A program made the position numbers and the translations under genes. A stretch of 64,000 nt of DNA from positions 19,774,501 through 19,838,500 of the forward strand of contig OZ059896.1 of assembly GCA_964057225.1 (NCBI GenBank), in the 5' to 3' direction. Positions 35,399 through 49,600 of this stretch are shown piece by piece. Each line of letters begins with the position of its first letter. Position 1 is the stretch's first letter. The notes under the pieces were generated by a model. The model was not told the DNA's origin, made no database searches, and saw only the letters and a list, made by a program, of their open reading frames with translations. This stretch comes from Auanema rhodensis. Lineage: Eukaryota > Nematoda > Chromadorea > Rhabditida > Rhabditidae.

Positions 35399-36802
35399 GA
35401 CATTGTTATTCAACGAAAAAATTAATTCTTCAGGGTGAAAATCGAGGATATAAGTGTGAACTTATATCAGTTGATATCTCGGTGCATTTTTAAGCTAGCG
35501 CAAGTCTGATAACACAGATCGACGCAGCTTAAAAATCCGCATCGAATGCACTATACTACATTGAGAAACGCTTAATACAAAAATTAGTTATGATCGTTTG
35601 AAAAATGATGCATTAGTGTATGTTGAGTTTCCATGTACACTCAACATTGCTTCCAAAAACATTTTGACAAAAATTTTTTCGAAAAATTTCTAAATAATTT
35701 AGCAAAAAGTAGATGTTTTTAGATTCCTTTTTTCAAGGCAAAGACGATGGACAATGTTATTCAACGAAAAAATTAATTCTTCAGGGTGAAAATCGAGGAT
35801 ATAAGTGTGAACTTATATCAGTTGATATCTCGGTGCATTTTTAAGCTAGCGCAAATCTGATAACACAGATCGACGCAGCTTAAAAATCCGCATCGAATGC
35901 ACTACACTACATTGAGAAACGCTTAATACAAAAATTAGTTATGATCGTTTGAAAAATGATGCATTAGTGTATGTTGAGTTTCCATGTACACTCAACATTG
36001 CTTCCAAAAACATTTTGACAAAAATTTTTTCGAAAAATTTCAAAATAATTTAGCAAAAAGTAGATGTTTTTAGATTCCTTTTTTCAAGGCAAAGACGATG
36101 GACATTGTTATTCAACGAAAAAATTAATTCTTCATTGTGAAAATCGAGGATATAAGTGTGAACTTATATCAGTTGATATCTCGGTGCATTTTTAAGCTAG
36201 CGCAAATCTCATAACACAGATCGACGCAGCTTAAAAATCCGCATCGAATGCACTATACTACATTGAGAAACGCTTAATACAAAAATTAGTTATGATCGTT
36301 TTAAAAATGATGCATTAGTGTATGTTGAGTTTCCATGTACACTCAACATTGCTTCCAAAAACATTTTGACAAAAATTTTTTCGAAAAATTTCAAAATAAT
36401 TTAGCAAAAAGTAGATGTTTTTAGATTCCTTTTTTCAAGGCAAAGACGATGGACAATGTTATTCAACGAAAAAATTAATTCTTCAGGGTGAAAATCGAGG
36501 ATATAAGTGTGAACTTATATCAGTTGATATCTCGGTGCATTTTTAAGCTAGCGCAAATCTCATAACACAGATCGACGCAGCTTAAAAATCCGCATCGAAT
36601 GCACTATACTACATTGAGAAACGCTTAATACAAAAATTAGTTATGATCGTTTGAAAAATGATGCATTAGTGTATGTTGAGTTTCCATGTACACTCAGCAT
36701 TGCTTCCAAAAACATTTTGACAAAAATTTTTTCGAAAAATTTCTAAATAATTTAGCAAAAAGTAGATGTTTTTAGATTCCTTTTTTCAAGGCAAAGACGA
36801 TG

Positions 36803-38908
36803 GACATTGTTATTCAACGAAAAAATTAATTCTTCAGGGTGAAAATCGAGGATATAAGTGTGAACTTATATCAGTTGATATCTCGGTGCATTTTTAAGCT
36901 AGCGCAAATCTCATAACACAGATCGACGCAGCTTAAAAATCCGCATCGAATGCACTATACTACATTGAGAAACGCTCAATACAAAAATTAGTTATGATCG
37001 TTTGAAAAATGATGCATTAGTGTATGTTGAGTTTCCATGTACATTCAACATTGCTTCCAAAAACATTTTGACAAAAATTTTTTCGAAAAATTTCAAAATA
37101 ATTTAGCAAAAAGTAGATGTTTTTAGATTCCTTTTTTCAAGGCAAAGACGATGGACATTGTTATTCAACGAAAAAATTAATTCTTCAGGGTGAAAATCGA
37201 GGATATAAGTGTGAACTTATATCAGTTGATATCTCGGTGCATTTTTAAGCTAGCGCAAGTCTGATAACACAGATCGACGCAGCTTAAAAATCCGCATCGA
37301 ATGCACTATACTACATTGAGAAACGCTTAATACAAAAATTAGTTATGATCGTTTGAAAAATGATGCATTATTGTATGTTGAGTTTCCATGTACACTCAAC
37401 ATTGCTTCCAAAAACATTTTGACAAAAATTTTTTCGAAAAATTTCCAAATAATTTAGCAAAAAGTAGATGTTTTTAGATTCCTTTTTTCAAGGCAAAGAC
37501 GATGGACAATGTTATTCAACGAAAAAATTAATTCTTCAGGGTGAAAATCGAGGATATAAGTGTGAACTTATATCAGTTGATATCTCGGTGCATTTTTAAG
37601 CTAGCGCAAATCTCATAACACAGATCGACGCAGCTTAAAAATCCGCATCGAATGCACTATACTACATTGAGAAACGCTTAATACAAAAATTAGTTATGAT
37701 CGTTTGAAAAATGATGCATTAGTGTATGTTGAGTTTCCATGTACATTCAACATTGCTTCCAAAAACATTTTGACAAAAATTTTTTCGAAAAATTTCAAGA
37801 TAATTTAGCAAAAAGTAGATGTTTTTAGATTCCTTTTTTCAAGGCAAAGACGATGGACATTGTTATTCAACGAAAAAATTAATTCTTCAGGGTGAAAATC
37901 GAGGATATAAGTGTGAACTTATATCAGTTGATATCTCGGTGCATTTTTAAGCTAGCGCAAATCTCATAACACAGATCGACGCAGCTTAAAAATCCGCATC
38001 GAATGCACTATACTACATTGAGAAACGCTCAATACAAAAATTAGTTATGATCGTTTGAAAAATGATGCATTAGTGTATGTTGAGTTTCCATGTACATTCA
38101 ACATTGCTTCCAAAAACATTTTGACAAAAATTTTTTCGAAAAATTTCAAAATAATTTAGCAAAAAGTAGATGTTTTTAGATTCCTTTTTTCAAGGCAAAG
38201 ACGATGGACATTGTTATTCAACGAAAAAATTAATTCTTCAGGGTGAAAATCGAGGATATAAGTGTGAACTTATATCAGTTGATATCTCGGTGCATTTTTA
38301 AGCTAGCGCAAGTCTGATAACACAGATCGACGCAGCTTAAAAATCCGCATCGAATGCACTATACTACATTGAGAAACGCTTAATACAAAAATTAGTTATG
38401 ATCGTTTGAAAAATGATGCATTATTGTATGTTGAGTTTCCATGTACACTCAACATTGCTTCCAAAAACATTTTGACAAAAATTTTTTCGAAAAATTTCCA
38501 AATAATTTAGCAAAAAGTAGATGTTTTTAGATTCCTTTTTTCAAGGCAAAGACGATGGACAATGTTATTCAACGAAAAAATTAATTCTTCAGGGTGAAAA
38601 TCGAGGATATAAGTGTGAACTTATATCAGTTGATATCTCGGTGCATTTTTAAGCTAGCGCAAATCTCATAACACAGATCGACGCAGCTTAAAAATCCGCA
38701 TCGAATGCACTATACTACATTGAGAAACGCTTAATACAAAAATTAGTTATGATCGTTTGAAAAATGATGCATTAGTGTATGTTGAGTTTCCATGTACATT
38801 CAACATTGCTTCCAAAAACATTTTGACAAAAATTTTTTCGAAAAATTTCAAGATAATTTAGCAAAAAGTAGATGTTTTTAGATTCCTTTTTTCAAGGCAA
38901 AGACGATG
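36803..38908. repeat. HOR block, 3-monomer unit x 2 (1053 bp each)
   Basis: Copies at 36803-37855 and 37856-38908 share cgctcaatac; gcaagtctg with attattgtatg and tttccaaat; and tttcaagat, in that order. Confidence 0.88.
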
Positions 38909-39259
38909 GACATTGTTATTCAACGAAAAAATTAATTCTTCAGGGTGAAAATCGAGGATATAAGTGTGAACTTATATCAGTTGATATCTCGGTGCATTTT
39001 TAAGCTAGCGCAAATCTGATAACACAGATCGACGCAGCTTAAAAATCCGCATCGAATGCACTATACTACATTGAGAAACGCTTAATACAAAAATTAGTTA
39101 TGATCGTTTTAAAAATGATGCATTAGTGTATGTTGAGTTTCCATGTACACTCAACATTGCTTCCAAAAACATTTTGACAAAAATTTTTTCGAAAAATTTC
39201 AAAATAATTTAGCAAAAAGTAGATGTTTTTAGATTCCTTTTTTCAAGGCAAAGACGATG

Positions 39260-42200
39260 GACAATGTTATTCAACGAAAAAATTAATTCTTCAGGGTGAA
39301 AATCGAGGATATAAGTGTGAACTTATATCAGTTGATATATCGGTGCATTTTTAAGCTAGCGCAAATCTGATAACACAGATCGACGCAGCTTAAAAATCCG
39401 CATCGAATGCACTATACTACATTGAGAAACGCTTAATACAAAAATTAGTTATGATCGTTTGAAAAATGATGCATTAGTGTATGTTGAGTTTCCATGTACA
39501 CTCAACATTGCTTCCAAAAACATTTTGACAAAAATTTTTTCGAAAAATTTCAAAATAATTTAGCAAAAAGTAGATGTTGTTAGATTCCTTTTTTCAAGGC
39601 AAAGACGATGGACAATGTTATTCAACGAAAAAATTAATTCTTCAGGGTGAAAATCGAGGATATAAGTGTGAACTTATATCAGTTGATATCTCGGTGCATT
39701 TTTAAGCTAGCGCAAATCTGATAACACAGATCGACGCAGCTTAAAAATCCGCATCGAATGCACTACACTACATTGAGAAACGCTTAATACAAAAATTAGT
39801 TATGATCGTTTGAAAAATGATGCATTAGTGTATGTTGAGTTTCCATGTACACTCAACATTGCTTCCAAAAACATTTTGACAAAATTTTTTTCGAAAAATT
39901 TCAAAATAATTTAGCAAAAAGTAGATGTTTTTAGATTCCTTTTTTCAAGGCAAAGACGATGGACATTGTTATTCAACGAAAAAATTAATTCTTCATTGTG
40001 AAAATCGAGGATATAAGTGTGAACTTATATCAGTTGATATCTCGGTGCATTTTTAAGCTAGCGCAAATCTCATAACACAGATCGACGCAGCTTAAAAATC
40101 CGCATCGAATGCACTATACTACATTGAGAAACGCTTAATACAAAAATTAGTTATGATCGTTTGAAAAATGATGCATTAGTGTATGTTGAGTTTCCATGTA
40201 CACTCAACATTGCTTCCAAAAACATTTTGACAAAATTTTTTTCGAAAAATTTCAAAATAATTTAGCAAAAAGTAGATGTTTTTAGATTCCTTTTTTCAAG
40301 GCAAAGACGATGGACATTGTTATTCAACGAAAAAATTAATTCTTCATTGTGAAAATCGAGGATATAAGTGTGAACTTATATCAGTTGATATCTCGGTGCA
40401 TTTTTAAGCTAGCGCAAATCTCATAACACAGATCGACGCAGCTTAAAAATCCGCATCGAATGCACTATACTACATTGAGAAACGCTTAATACAAAAATTA
40501 GTTATGATCGTTTGAAAAATGATGCATTAGTGTATGTTGAGTTTCCATGTACACTCAACATTGCTTCCAAAAACATTTTGACAAAAATTTTTTCGAAAAA
40601 TTTCAAAATAATTTAGCAAAAAGTAGATGTTTTTAGATTCCTTTTTTCAAGGCAAAGACGATGGACAATGTTATTCAACGAAAAAATTAATTCTTCAGGG
40701 TGAAAATCGAGGATATAAGTGTGAACTTATATCAGTTGATATATCGGTGCATTTTTAAGCTAGCGCAAATCTGATAACACAGATCGACGCAGCTTAAAAA
40801 TCCGCATCGAATGCACTATACTACATTGAGAAACGCTTAATACAAAAATTAGTTATGATCGTTTGAAAAATGATGCATTAGTGTATGTTGAGTTTCCATG
40901 TACACTCAACATTGCTTCCAAAAACATTTTGACAAAAATTTTTTCGAAAAATTTCAAAATAATTTAGCAAAAAGTAGATGTTGTTAGATTCCTTTTTTCA
41001 AGGCAAAGACGATGGACAATGTTATTCAACGAAAAAATTAATTCTTCAGGGTGAAAATCGAGGATATAAGTGTGAACTTATATCAGTTGATATCTCGGTG
41101 CATTTTTAAGCTAGCGCAAATCTGATAACACAGATCGACGCAGCTTAAAAATCCGCATCGAATGCACTACACTACATTGAGAAACGCTTAATACAAAAAT
41201 TAGTTATGATCGTTTGAAAAATGATGCATTAGTGTATGTTGAGTTTCCATGTACACTCAACATTGCTTCCAAAAACATTTTGACAAAAATTTTTTCGAAA
41301 AATTTCAAAATAATTTAGCAAAAAGTAGATGTTTTTAGATTCCTTTTTTCAAGGCAAAGACGATGGACATTGTTATTCAACGAAAAAATTAATTCTTCAT
41401 TGTGAAAATCGAGGATATAAGTGTGAACTTATATCAGTTGATATCTCGGTGCATTTTTAAGCTAGCGCAAATCTCATAACACAGATCGACGCAGCTTAAA
41501 AATCCGCATCGAATGCACTATACTACATTGAGAAACGCTTAATACAAAAATTAGTTATGATCGTTTGAAAAATGATGCATTAGTGTATGTTGAGTTTCCG
41601 TGTACACTCAACATTGCTTCCAAAAACATTTTGACAAAAATTTTTTCGAAAAATTTCAAAATAATTTAGCAAAAAGTAGATGTTTTTAGATTCCTTTTTT
41701 CATGGCAAAGACGATGGACAATGTTATTCAACGAAAAAATTAATTCTTCAGGGTGAAAATCGAGGATATAAGTGTAAACTTATATCAGTTGATATCTCGG
41801 TGCACTTTTAAGCTAGCGCAAATCTGATAACACAGATCGACGCAGCTTAAAAATCCGCATCGAATGCACTACACTACATTGAGAAACGCTTAATACAAAA
41901 ATTAGTTATGATCGTTTGAAAAATGATGCATTAGTGTATGTTGAGTTTCCATGTACACTCAACATTGCTTCCAAAAACATTTTGACAAAATTTTTTTCGA
42001 AAAATTTCAAAATAATTTAGCAAAAAGTAGATGTTTTTAGATTCCTTTTTTCAAGGCAAAGACGATGGACATTGTTATTCAACGAAAAAATTAATTCTTC
42101 ATTGTGAAAATCGAGGATATAAGTGTGAACTTATATCAGTTGATATCTCGGTGCATTTTTAAGCTAGCGCAAATCTCATAACACAGATCGACGCAGCTTA

Positions 42201-42769
42201 AAAATCCGCATCGAATGCACTATACTACATTGAGAAACGCTTAATACAAAAATTAGTTATGATCGTTTGAAAAATGATGCATTAGTGTATGTTGAGTTTC
42301 CATGTACACTCAACATTGCTTCCAAAAACATTTTGACAAAATTTTTTTCGAAAAATTTCAAAATAATTTAGCAAAAAGTAGATGTTTTTAGATTCCTTTT
42401 TTCAAGGCAAAGACGATGGACATTGTTATTCAACGAAAAAATTAATTCTTCATTGTGAAAATCGAGGATATAAGTGTGAACTTATATCAGTTGATATCTC
42501 GGTGCATTTTTAAGCTAGCGCAAATCTCATAACACAGATCGACGCAGCTTAAAAATCCGCATCGAATGCACTATACTACATTGAGAAACGCTTAATACAA
42601 AAATTAGTTATGATCGTTTGAAAAATGATGCATTAGTGTATGTTGAGTTTCCATGTACACTCAACATTGCTTCCAAAAACATTTTGACAAAAATTTTTTC
42701 GAAAAATTTCAAAATAATTTAGCAAAAAGTAGATGTTTTTAGATTCCTTTTTTCAAGGCAAAGACGATG
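39260..42769. repeat. HOR block, 4- and 6-monomer units
   Basis: The monomer with atatcggtg and gatgttgttag recurs at 39260 and 40664 (1404 bp), and a related atatcggtg monomer at 42770 (2106 bp further). Between them are cactacactac and cttcattgtg monomers, several sharing the tract variant with one A changed to T (acaaaatttttttcg). Confidence 0.75.
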
Positions 42770-43822
42770 GACAATGTTATTCAACGAAAAAATTAATTCT
42801 TCAGGGTGAAAATCGAGGATATAAGTGTGAACTTATATCAGTTGATATATCGGTGCATTTTTAAGCTAGCGCAAATCTGATAACACAGATCGACGCAGCT
42901 TAAAAATCCGCATCGAATGCACTATACTACATTGAGAAACGCTTAATACAAAAATTAGTTATGATCGTTTGAAAAATGATGCATTAGTGTATGTTGAGTT
43001 TCCATGTACACTCAACATTGCTTCCAAAAACATTTTGACAAAAATTTTTTCGAAAAATTTCTAAATAATTTAGCAAAAAGTAGATGTTTTTAGATTCCTT
43101 TTTTCAAGGCAAAGACGATGGACAATGTTATTCAACGAAAAAATTAATTCTTCAGGGTGAAAATCGAGGATATAAGTGTGAACTTATATCAGTTGATATC
43201 TCGGTGCATTTTTAAGCTAGCGCAAATCTGATAACACAGATCGACGCAGCTTAAAAATCCGCATCGAATGCACTATACTACATTGAGAAACGCTTAATAC
43301 AAAAACTAGTTATGATCGTTTGAAAAATGATGCATTAGTGTATGTTGAGTTTCCATGTACACTCAACATTGCTTCCAAAAACATTTTGACAAAAATTTTT
43401 TCGAAAAATTTCAAAATAATTTAGCAAAAAGTAGATGTTTTTAGATTCCTTTTTTTAAGGCAAAGACGATGGACAATGTTATTCAACGAAAAAATTAATT
43501 CTTCAGGGTGAAAATCGAGGATATAAGTGTGAACTTATATCAGTTGATATCTCGGTGCATTTTTAAGCTAGCGCAAATCTGATAACACAGATCGACGCAG
43601 CTTAAAAATCCGCATCAAATGCACTATACTACATTGAGAAACGCTCAATACAAAAATTAGTTATGATCGTTTGAAAAATGATGCATTAGTGTATGTTGAG
43701 TTTCCATGTACTCTCAACATTGCTTCCAAAAACATTTTGACAAAAATTTTTTCGAAAAATTTCAAAATAATTTAGCAAAAAGTAGATGTTTTTAGATTCC
43801 TTTTTTCAAGGCAAAGACGATG

Positions 43823-45226
43823 GACAATGTTATTCAACGAAAAAATTAATTCTTCAGGGTGAAAATCGAGGATATAAGTGTAAACTTATATCAGTTGAGA
43901 TCTCGGTGCACTTTTAAGCTAGCGCAAATCTGATAACACAGATCGACGCAGCTTAAAAATCCGCATCGAATGCACTATACTACATTGAGAAACGCTTAAT
44001 ACAAGAATTGGTTATGATCGTTTGAAAAATGATGCATTAGTGTATGTTGAGTTTCCATGTACACTCAACATTGCTTCCAAAAACATTTTGACAAAAATTT
44101 TTTCGAAAAATTTCAAAATAATTTAGCAAAAAGTAGATGTTTTTAGATTTCTTTTTTCAAGGCAAAGACGATGGACAATGTTATTCAACGAAAAAATTAA
44201 TTCTTTAGGGTGAAAATCGAGGATATAAGTGTGAACTTATATCAGTTGATATCTCGGTGCATTTTTAAGCTAGCGCAAATCTGATAACACAGATCGACGC
44301 AGCTTAAAAATCCGCATCGAATGCACTATACTACATTGAGAAACGCTTAATACAAAAATTAGTTATGATCGTTTGAAAAATGATGCATTAGTGTATGTTG
44401 AGTTTCCATGTACACTCAACATTGCTTCCAAAAACATTTTGACAAAAATTTTTTCGAAAAATTTCAAAATAATTTAGCAAAAAGTAGATGTTTTTAGATT
44501 CCTTTTTTCAAGGCAAAGACGATGGACAATGTTATTCAACGAAAAAATTAATTCTTCAGGGTGAAAATCGAGGATATAAGTGTAAACTTATATCAGTTGA
44601 GATCTCGGTGCACTTTTAAGCTAGCGCAAATCTGATAACACAGATCGACGCAGCTTAAAAATCCGCATCGAATGCACTATACTACATTGAGAAACGCTTA
44701 ATACAAGAATTGGTTATGATCGTTTGAAAAATGATGCATTAGTGTATGTTGAGTTTCCATGTACACTCAACATTGCTTCCAAAAACATTTTGACAAAAAT
44801 TTTTTCGAAAAATTTCAAAATAATTTAGCAAAAAGTAGATGTTTTTAGATTTCTTTTTTCAAGGCAAAGACGATGGACAATGTTATTCAACGAAAAAATT
44901 AATTCTTTAGGGTGAAAATCGAGGATATAAGTGTGAACTTATATCAGTTGATATCTCGGTGCATTTTTAAGCTAGCGCAAATCTGATAACACAGATCGAC
45001 GCAGCTTAAAAATCCGCATCGAATGCACTATACTACATTGAGAAACGCTTAATACAAAAATTAGTTATGATCGTTTGAAAAATGATGCATTAGTGTATGT
45101 TGAGTTTCCATGTACACTCAACATTGCTTCCAAAAACATTTTGACAAAAATTTTTTCGAAAAATTTCAAAATAATTTAGCAAAAAGTAGATGTTTTTAGA
45201 TTCCTTTTTTCAAGGCAAAGACGATG
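43823..45226. repeat. HOR block, 2-monomer unit x 2 (702 bp each)
   Basis: Copies at 43823-44524 and 44525-45226. The first monomer of each has gtgtaaac, gttgagatc, gtgcacttt, caagaattgg and gatttctttt; the second has ttctttaggg. These variants are rare elsewhere, so this is a recent local duplication. Confidence 0.9.
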
Positions 45227-46630
45227 GACAATGTTATTCAACGAAAAAATTAATTCTTCAGGGTGAAAATCGAGGATATAAGTGTGAACTTATATCAGTT
45301 GATATCTCGGTGCATTTTTAAGCTAGCGCAAATCTGATAACACAGATCGACGCAGCTTAAAAATCCGCATCGAATGCACTATACTACATTGAGAAACGCT
45401 AAATACAAAAATTAGTTATGATCGTTTGAAAAATGATGCATTAGTGTATGTTGAGTTTCCATGTACACTCAACATTGCTTCCAAAAACATTTTGACAAAA
45501 ATTTTTTCGAAAAATTTCTAAATAATTTAGCAGAAAGTAGATGTTTTTAGATTCCTTTTTTCAAGGCAAAGACGATGGACAATGTTATTCAACGAAAAAA
45601 TTAATTCTTCAGGGTGAAAATCGAGGATATAAGTGTGAACTTATATCAGTTGATATCTCGGTGCATTTTTAAGCTAGCGCAAATCTGATAACACAGATCG
45701 ACGCAGCTTAAAAATCCGCATCGAATGCACTATACTACATTGAGAAACGCTTAATACAAAAACTAGTTATGATCGTTTGAAAAATGATGCATTAGTGTAT
45801 GTTGAGTTTCCATGTACACTCAACATTGCTTCCAAAAACATTTTGACAAAAATTTTTTCGAAAAATTTCAAAATAATTTAGCAAAAAGTAGATGTTTTTA
45901 GATTCCTTTTTTTAAGGCAAAGACGATGGACAATGTTATTCAACGAAAAAATTAATTCTTCAGGGTGAAAATCGAGGATATAAGTGTGAACTTATATCAG
46001 TTGATATCTCGGTGCATTTTTAAGCTAGCGCAAATCTGATAACAGAGATCGACGCAGCTTAAAAATCCACATCGATTGCACTATACTACATTGAGAAACG
46101 CTTAATACAAAAATTAGTTATGATCGTTTGAAAAATGATGCATTAGTGTATGTTGAGTTTCCATGTACACTCAACATTGCTTCCAAAAACATTTTGACAA
46201 AAATTTTTTCGAAAAATTTCAAAATAATTTAGCAAAAAGTAGATGTTTTTAGATTCCTTTTTTCAAGGCAAAGACGATGGACAATGTTATTCAACGAAAA
46301 AATTAATTCTTCAGGGTGAAAATCGAGGATATAAGTGTGAACTTATATCAGTTGATATCTCGGTGCATTTTTAAGCTAGCGCAAATCTGATAACACAGAT
46401 CGACGCAGCTTAAAAATCCGCATCGAATGCACTATACTACATTGAGAAACGCTAAATACAAAAATTAGTTATGATCGTTTGAAAAATGATGCATTAGTGT
46501 ATGTTGAGTTTCCATGTACACTCAACATTGCTTCCAAAAACATTTTGACAAAAATTTTTTCGAAAAATTTCAAAATAATTTAGCAAAAAGTAGATGTTTT
46601 TAGATTCCTTTTTTCAAGGCAAAGACGATG

Positions 46631-49600
46631 GACAATGTTATTCAACGAAAAAATTAATTCTTCAGGGTGAAAATCGAGGATATAAGTGTGAACTTATATC
46701 AGTTGATGTCTCGGTGCACTTTTAAGCTAGCGCAAATCTGATAACACAGATCGACGCAGCTTAAAAATCCGCATCAAATGCACTATACTACATTGAGAAA
46801 CGCTTACTACAAAAATTAGTTATGATCGTTTGAAAAATGATGCATTAGTGTATGTTGAGTTTCCATGTACACTCAACATTGCTTCCAAAAACATTTTGAC
46901 AAAAATTTTTTCGAAAAATTTCTAAATAATTTAGCAAAAAGTAAATGTTTTTAGATTCTTTTTTTCAAGGCAAAGACGATGGACAATGTTATTCAACGAA
47001 AAAATTAATTCTTCAGGGTGAAAATCGAGGATATAAGTGTGAACTTATATCAGTTGATATCTCGGTGCATTTTTAAGCTAGCGCAAATCTGATAACACAG
47101 ATCGACGCAGCTTAAAAATCCGCATCGAATGCACTATACTACATGGAGAAACGCTTAATACAAAAATTAGTTATGATCGTTTGAGAAATGATGCATTAGT
47201 GTATGTTGAGTTTCCATGTACACTCAACATTGCTTCCAAAAACATTTTCACAAAAATTTTTTCGAAAAATTTCAGAATAATTTAGCAAAAAGTAGATGTT
47301 TTTAGATTTCTTTTTCCAAGGCAAAGACGATGGACAATGTTATTCAACGAAAAAATTAATTCTTCAGGGTGAAAATCGAGGATAAAAGTGTGAACTTATA
47401 TCAGTTGATATCTCGGTGCATTTTTAAGCTAGCGCAAATCTGATAACACAGATTGACGCAGCTTAAAAATCCGCATCGAATGCACTATACTACATTGAGA
47501 AACGCTTAATACAAAAATTAGTTATGATCGTTCGAAAAATGATGCATTAGTGTATGTTGAGTTTCCATGTACACTCAACATTGCTTCCAAAAACATTTTG
47601 ACAAAAATTTTTTCGAAAAATTTCAGAATAATTTAGCAAAAAGTAGATGTTTTTAGATTCCATTTTTCAAGGCAAAGACGATGGACAATGTTATTCAACG
47701 AAAAAATTAATTCTTCAGGGTGAAAATCGAGGATATAAGTGTGAACTTATATCAGTTGATATCTCGGTGCATTTTTAAGCTAGCGCAAATCTGATAACAC
47801 AGATTGACGCAGCTTAAAAATCCGCATCGAATGCACTATACTACATTGAGAAACGCTCAATACAAAAATTAGTTATGATCGTTTGAAAAATGATGCATTA
47901 GTGTATGTTGAGTTTCCATGCACACTCAACATTGCTTCCAAAAACATTTTGACAAAAATTTTTTCGAAAAATTTCAAAATAATTTAGCAAAAAGTAGATG
48001 TTTTTAGATTCCTTTTTTCAAGGCAAAGACGATGGACAATGTTATTCAACGAAAAAATTAATTCTTCAGGGTGAAAATCGAGGATAAAAGTGTGAACTTA
48101 TATCAGTTGATATATCGGTGCATTTTTAAGCTAGCGCAAATCTGATAACACAGATTGACGCAGCTTAAAAATCCGCATCGAATGCACTATACTACATTGA
48201 GAAACGCTTAATACAAAAATTAGTTATGATCGTTCGAAAAATGATGCATTAGTGTATGTTGAGTTTCCATGTACACTCAACATTGCTTCCAAAAACATTT
48301 TGACAAAAATTTTTTCGAAAAATTTCAGAATAATTTAGCAAAAAGTAGATGTTTTTAGATTCCATTTTTCAAGGCAAAGACGATGGACAATGTTATTCAA
48401 CGAAAAAATTAATTCTTCAGGGTGAAAATCGAGGATATAAGTGTGAACTTATATCAGTTGATATCTCGGTGCATTTTTAAGCTAGCGCAAATCTGATAAC
48501 ACAGATTGACGCAGCTTAAAAATCCGCATCGAATGCACTATACTACATTGAGAAACGCTTAATACAAAAATTAGTTATGATCGTTCGAAAAATGATGCAT
48601 TAGTGTATGTTGAGTTTCCATGTACACTCAACATTGCTTCCAAAAACATTTTGACAAAAATTTTTTCGAAAAATTTCATAATAATTTAGCAAAAAGTAGA
48701 TGTTTTTAGATTCCATTTTTCAAGGCAAAGACGATGGACAATGTTATTCAACGAAAAAATTAATTCTTCAGGGTGAAAATCGAGGATATAAGTGTGAACT
48801 TATATCAGTTGATATCTCGGTGCATTTTTAAGCTAGCGCAAATCTGATAACACAGATCGACGCAGCTTAAAAATCCGCATCGAATGCACTATACTACATT
48901 GAGAAACGCTCAATACAAAAATTAGTTATGATCGTTTGAAAAATGATGCATTAGTGTATGTTGAGTTTCCATGCACACTCAACATTGCTTCCAAAAACAT
49001 TTTGACAAAAATTTTTTCGAAAAATTTCAAAATAATTTAGCAAAAAGTAGATGTTTTTAGATTCCTTTTTTCAAGGCAAAGACGATGGACAATGTTATTC
49101 AACGAAAAAATTAATTCTTCAGGGTGAAAATCGAGGATATAAGTGTGAACTTATATCAGTTGATATCTCGGTGCATTTTTAAGCTAGCGCAAATCTCATA
49201 ACACAGATCGACGCAGCTTAAAAATCCGCATCGAATGCACTATACTACATTGAGAAACGCTTAATACAAAAATTAGTTATGATCGTTTGAAAAATGATGC
49301 ATTAGTGTATGTTGAGTTTCCATGTACACTCAACATTGCTTCCAAAAACATTTTGACAAAAATTTTTTCGAAAAATTTCAAAATAATTTAGCAAAAAGTA
49401 GATGTTTTTAGATTCCTTTTTTCAAGGCAAAGACGATGGACATTGTTATTCAACGAAAAAATTAATTCTTCAGGGTGAAAATCGAGGATATAAGTGTGAA
49501 CTTATATCAGTTGATATCTCGGTGCATTTTTAAGCTAGCGCAAATCTGATAACACAGATCGACGCAGCTTAAAAATCCGCATCGAATGCACTATACTACA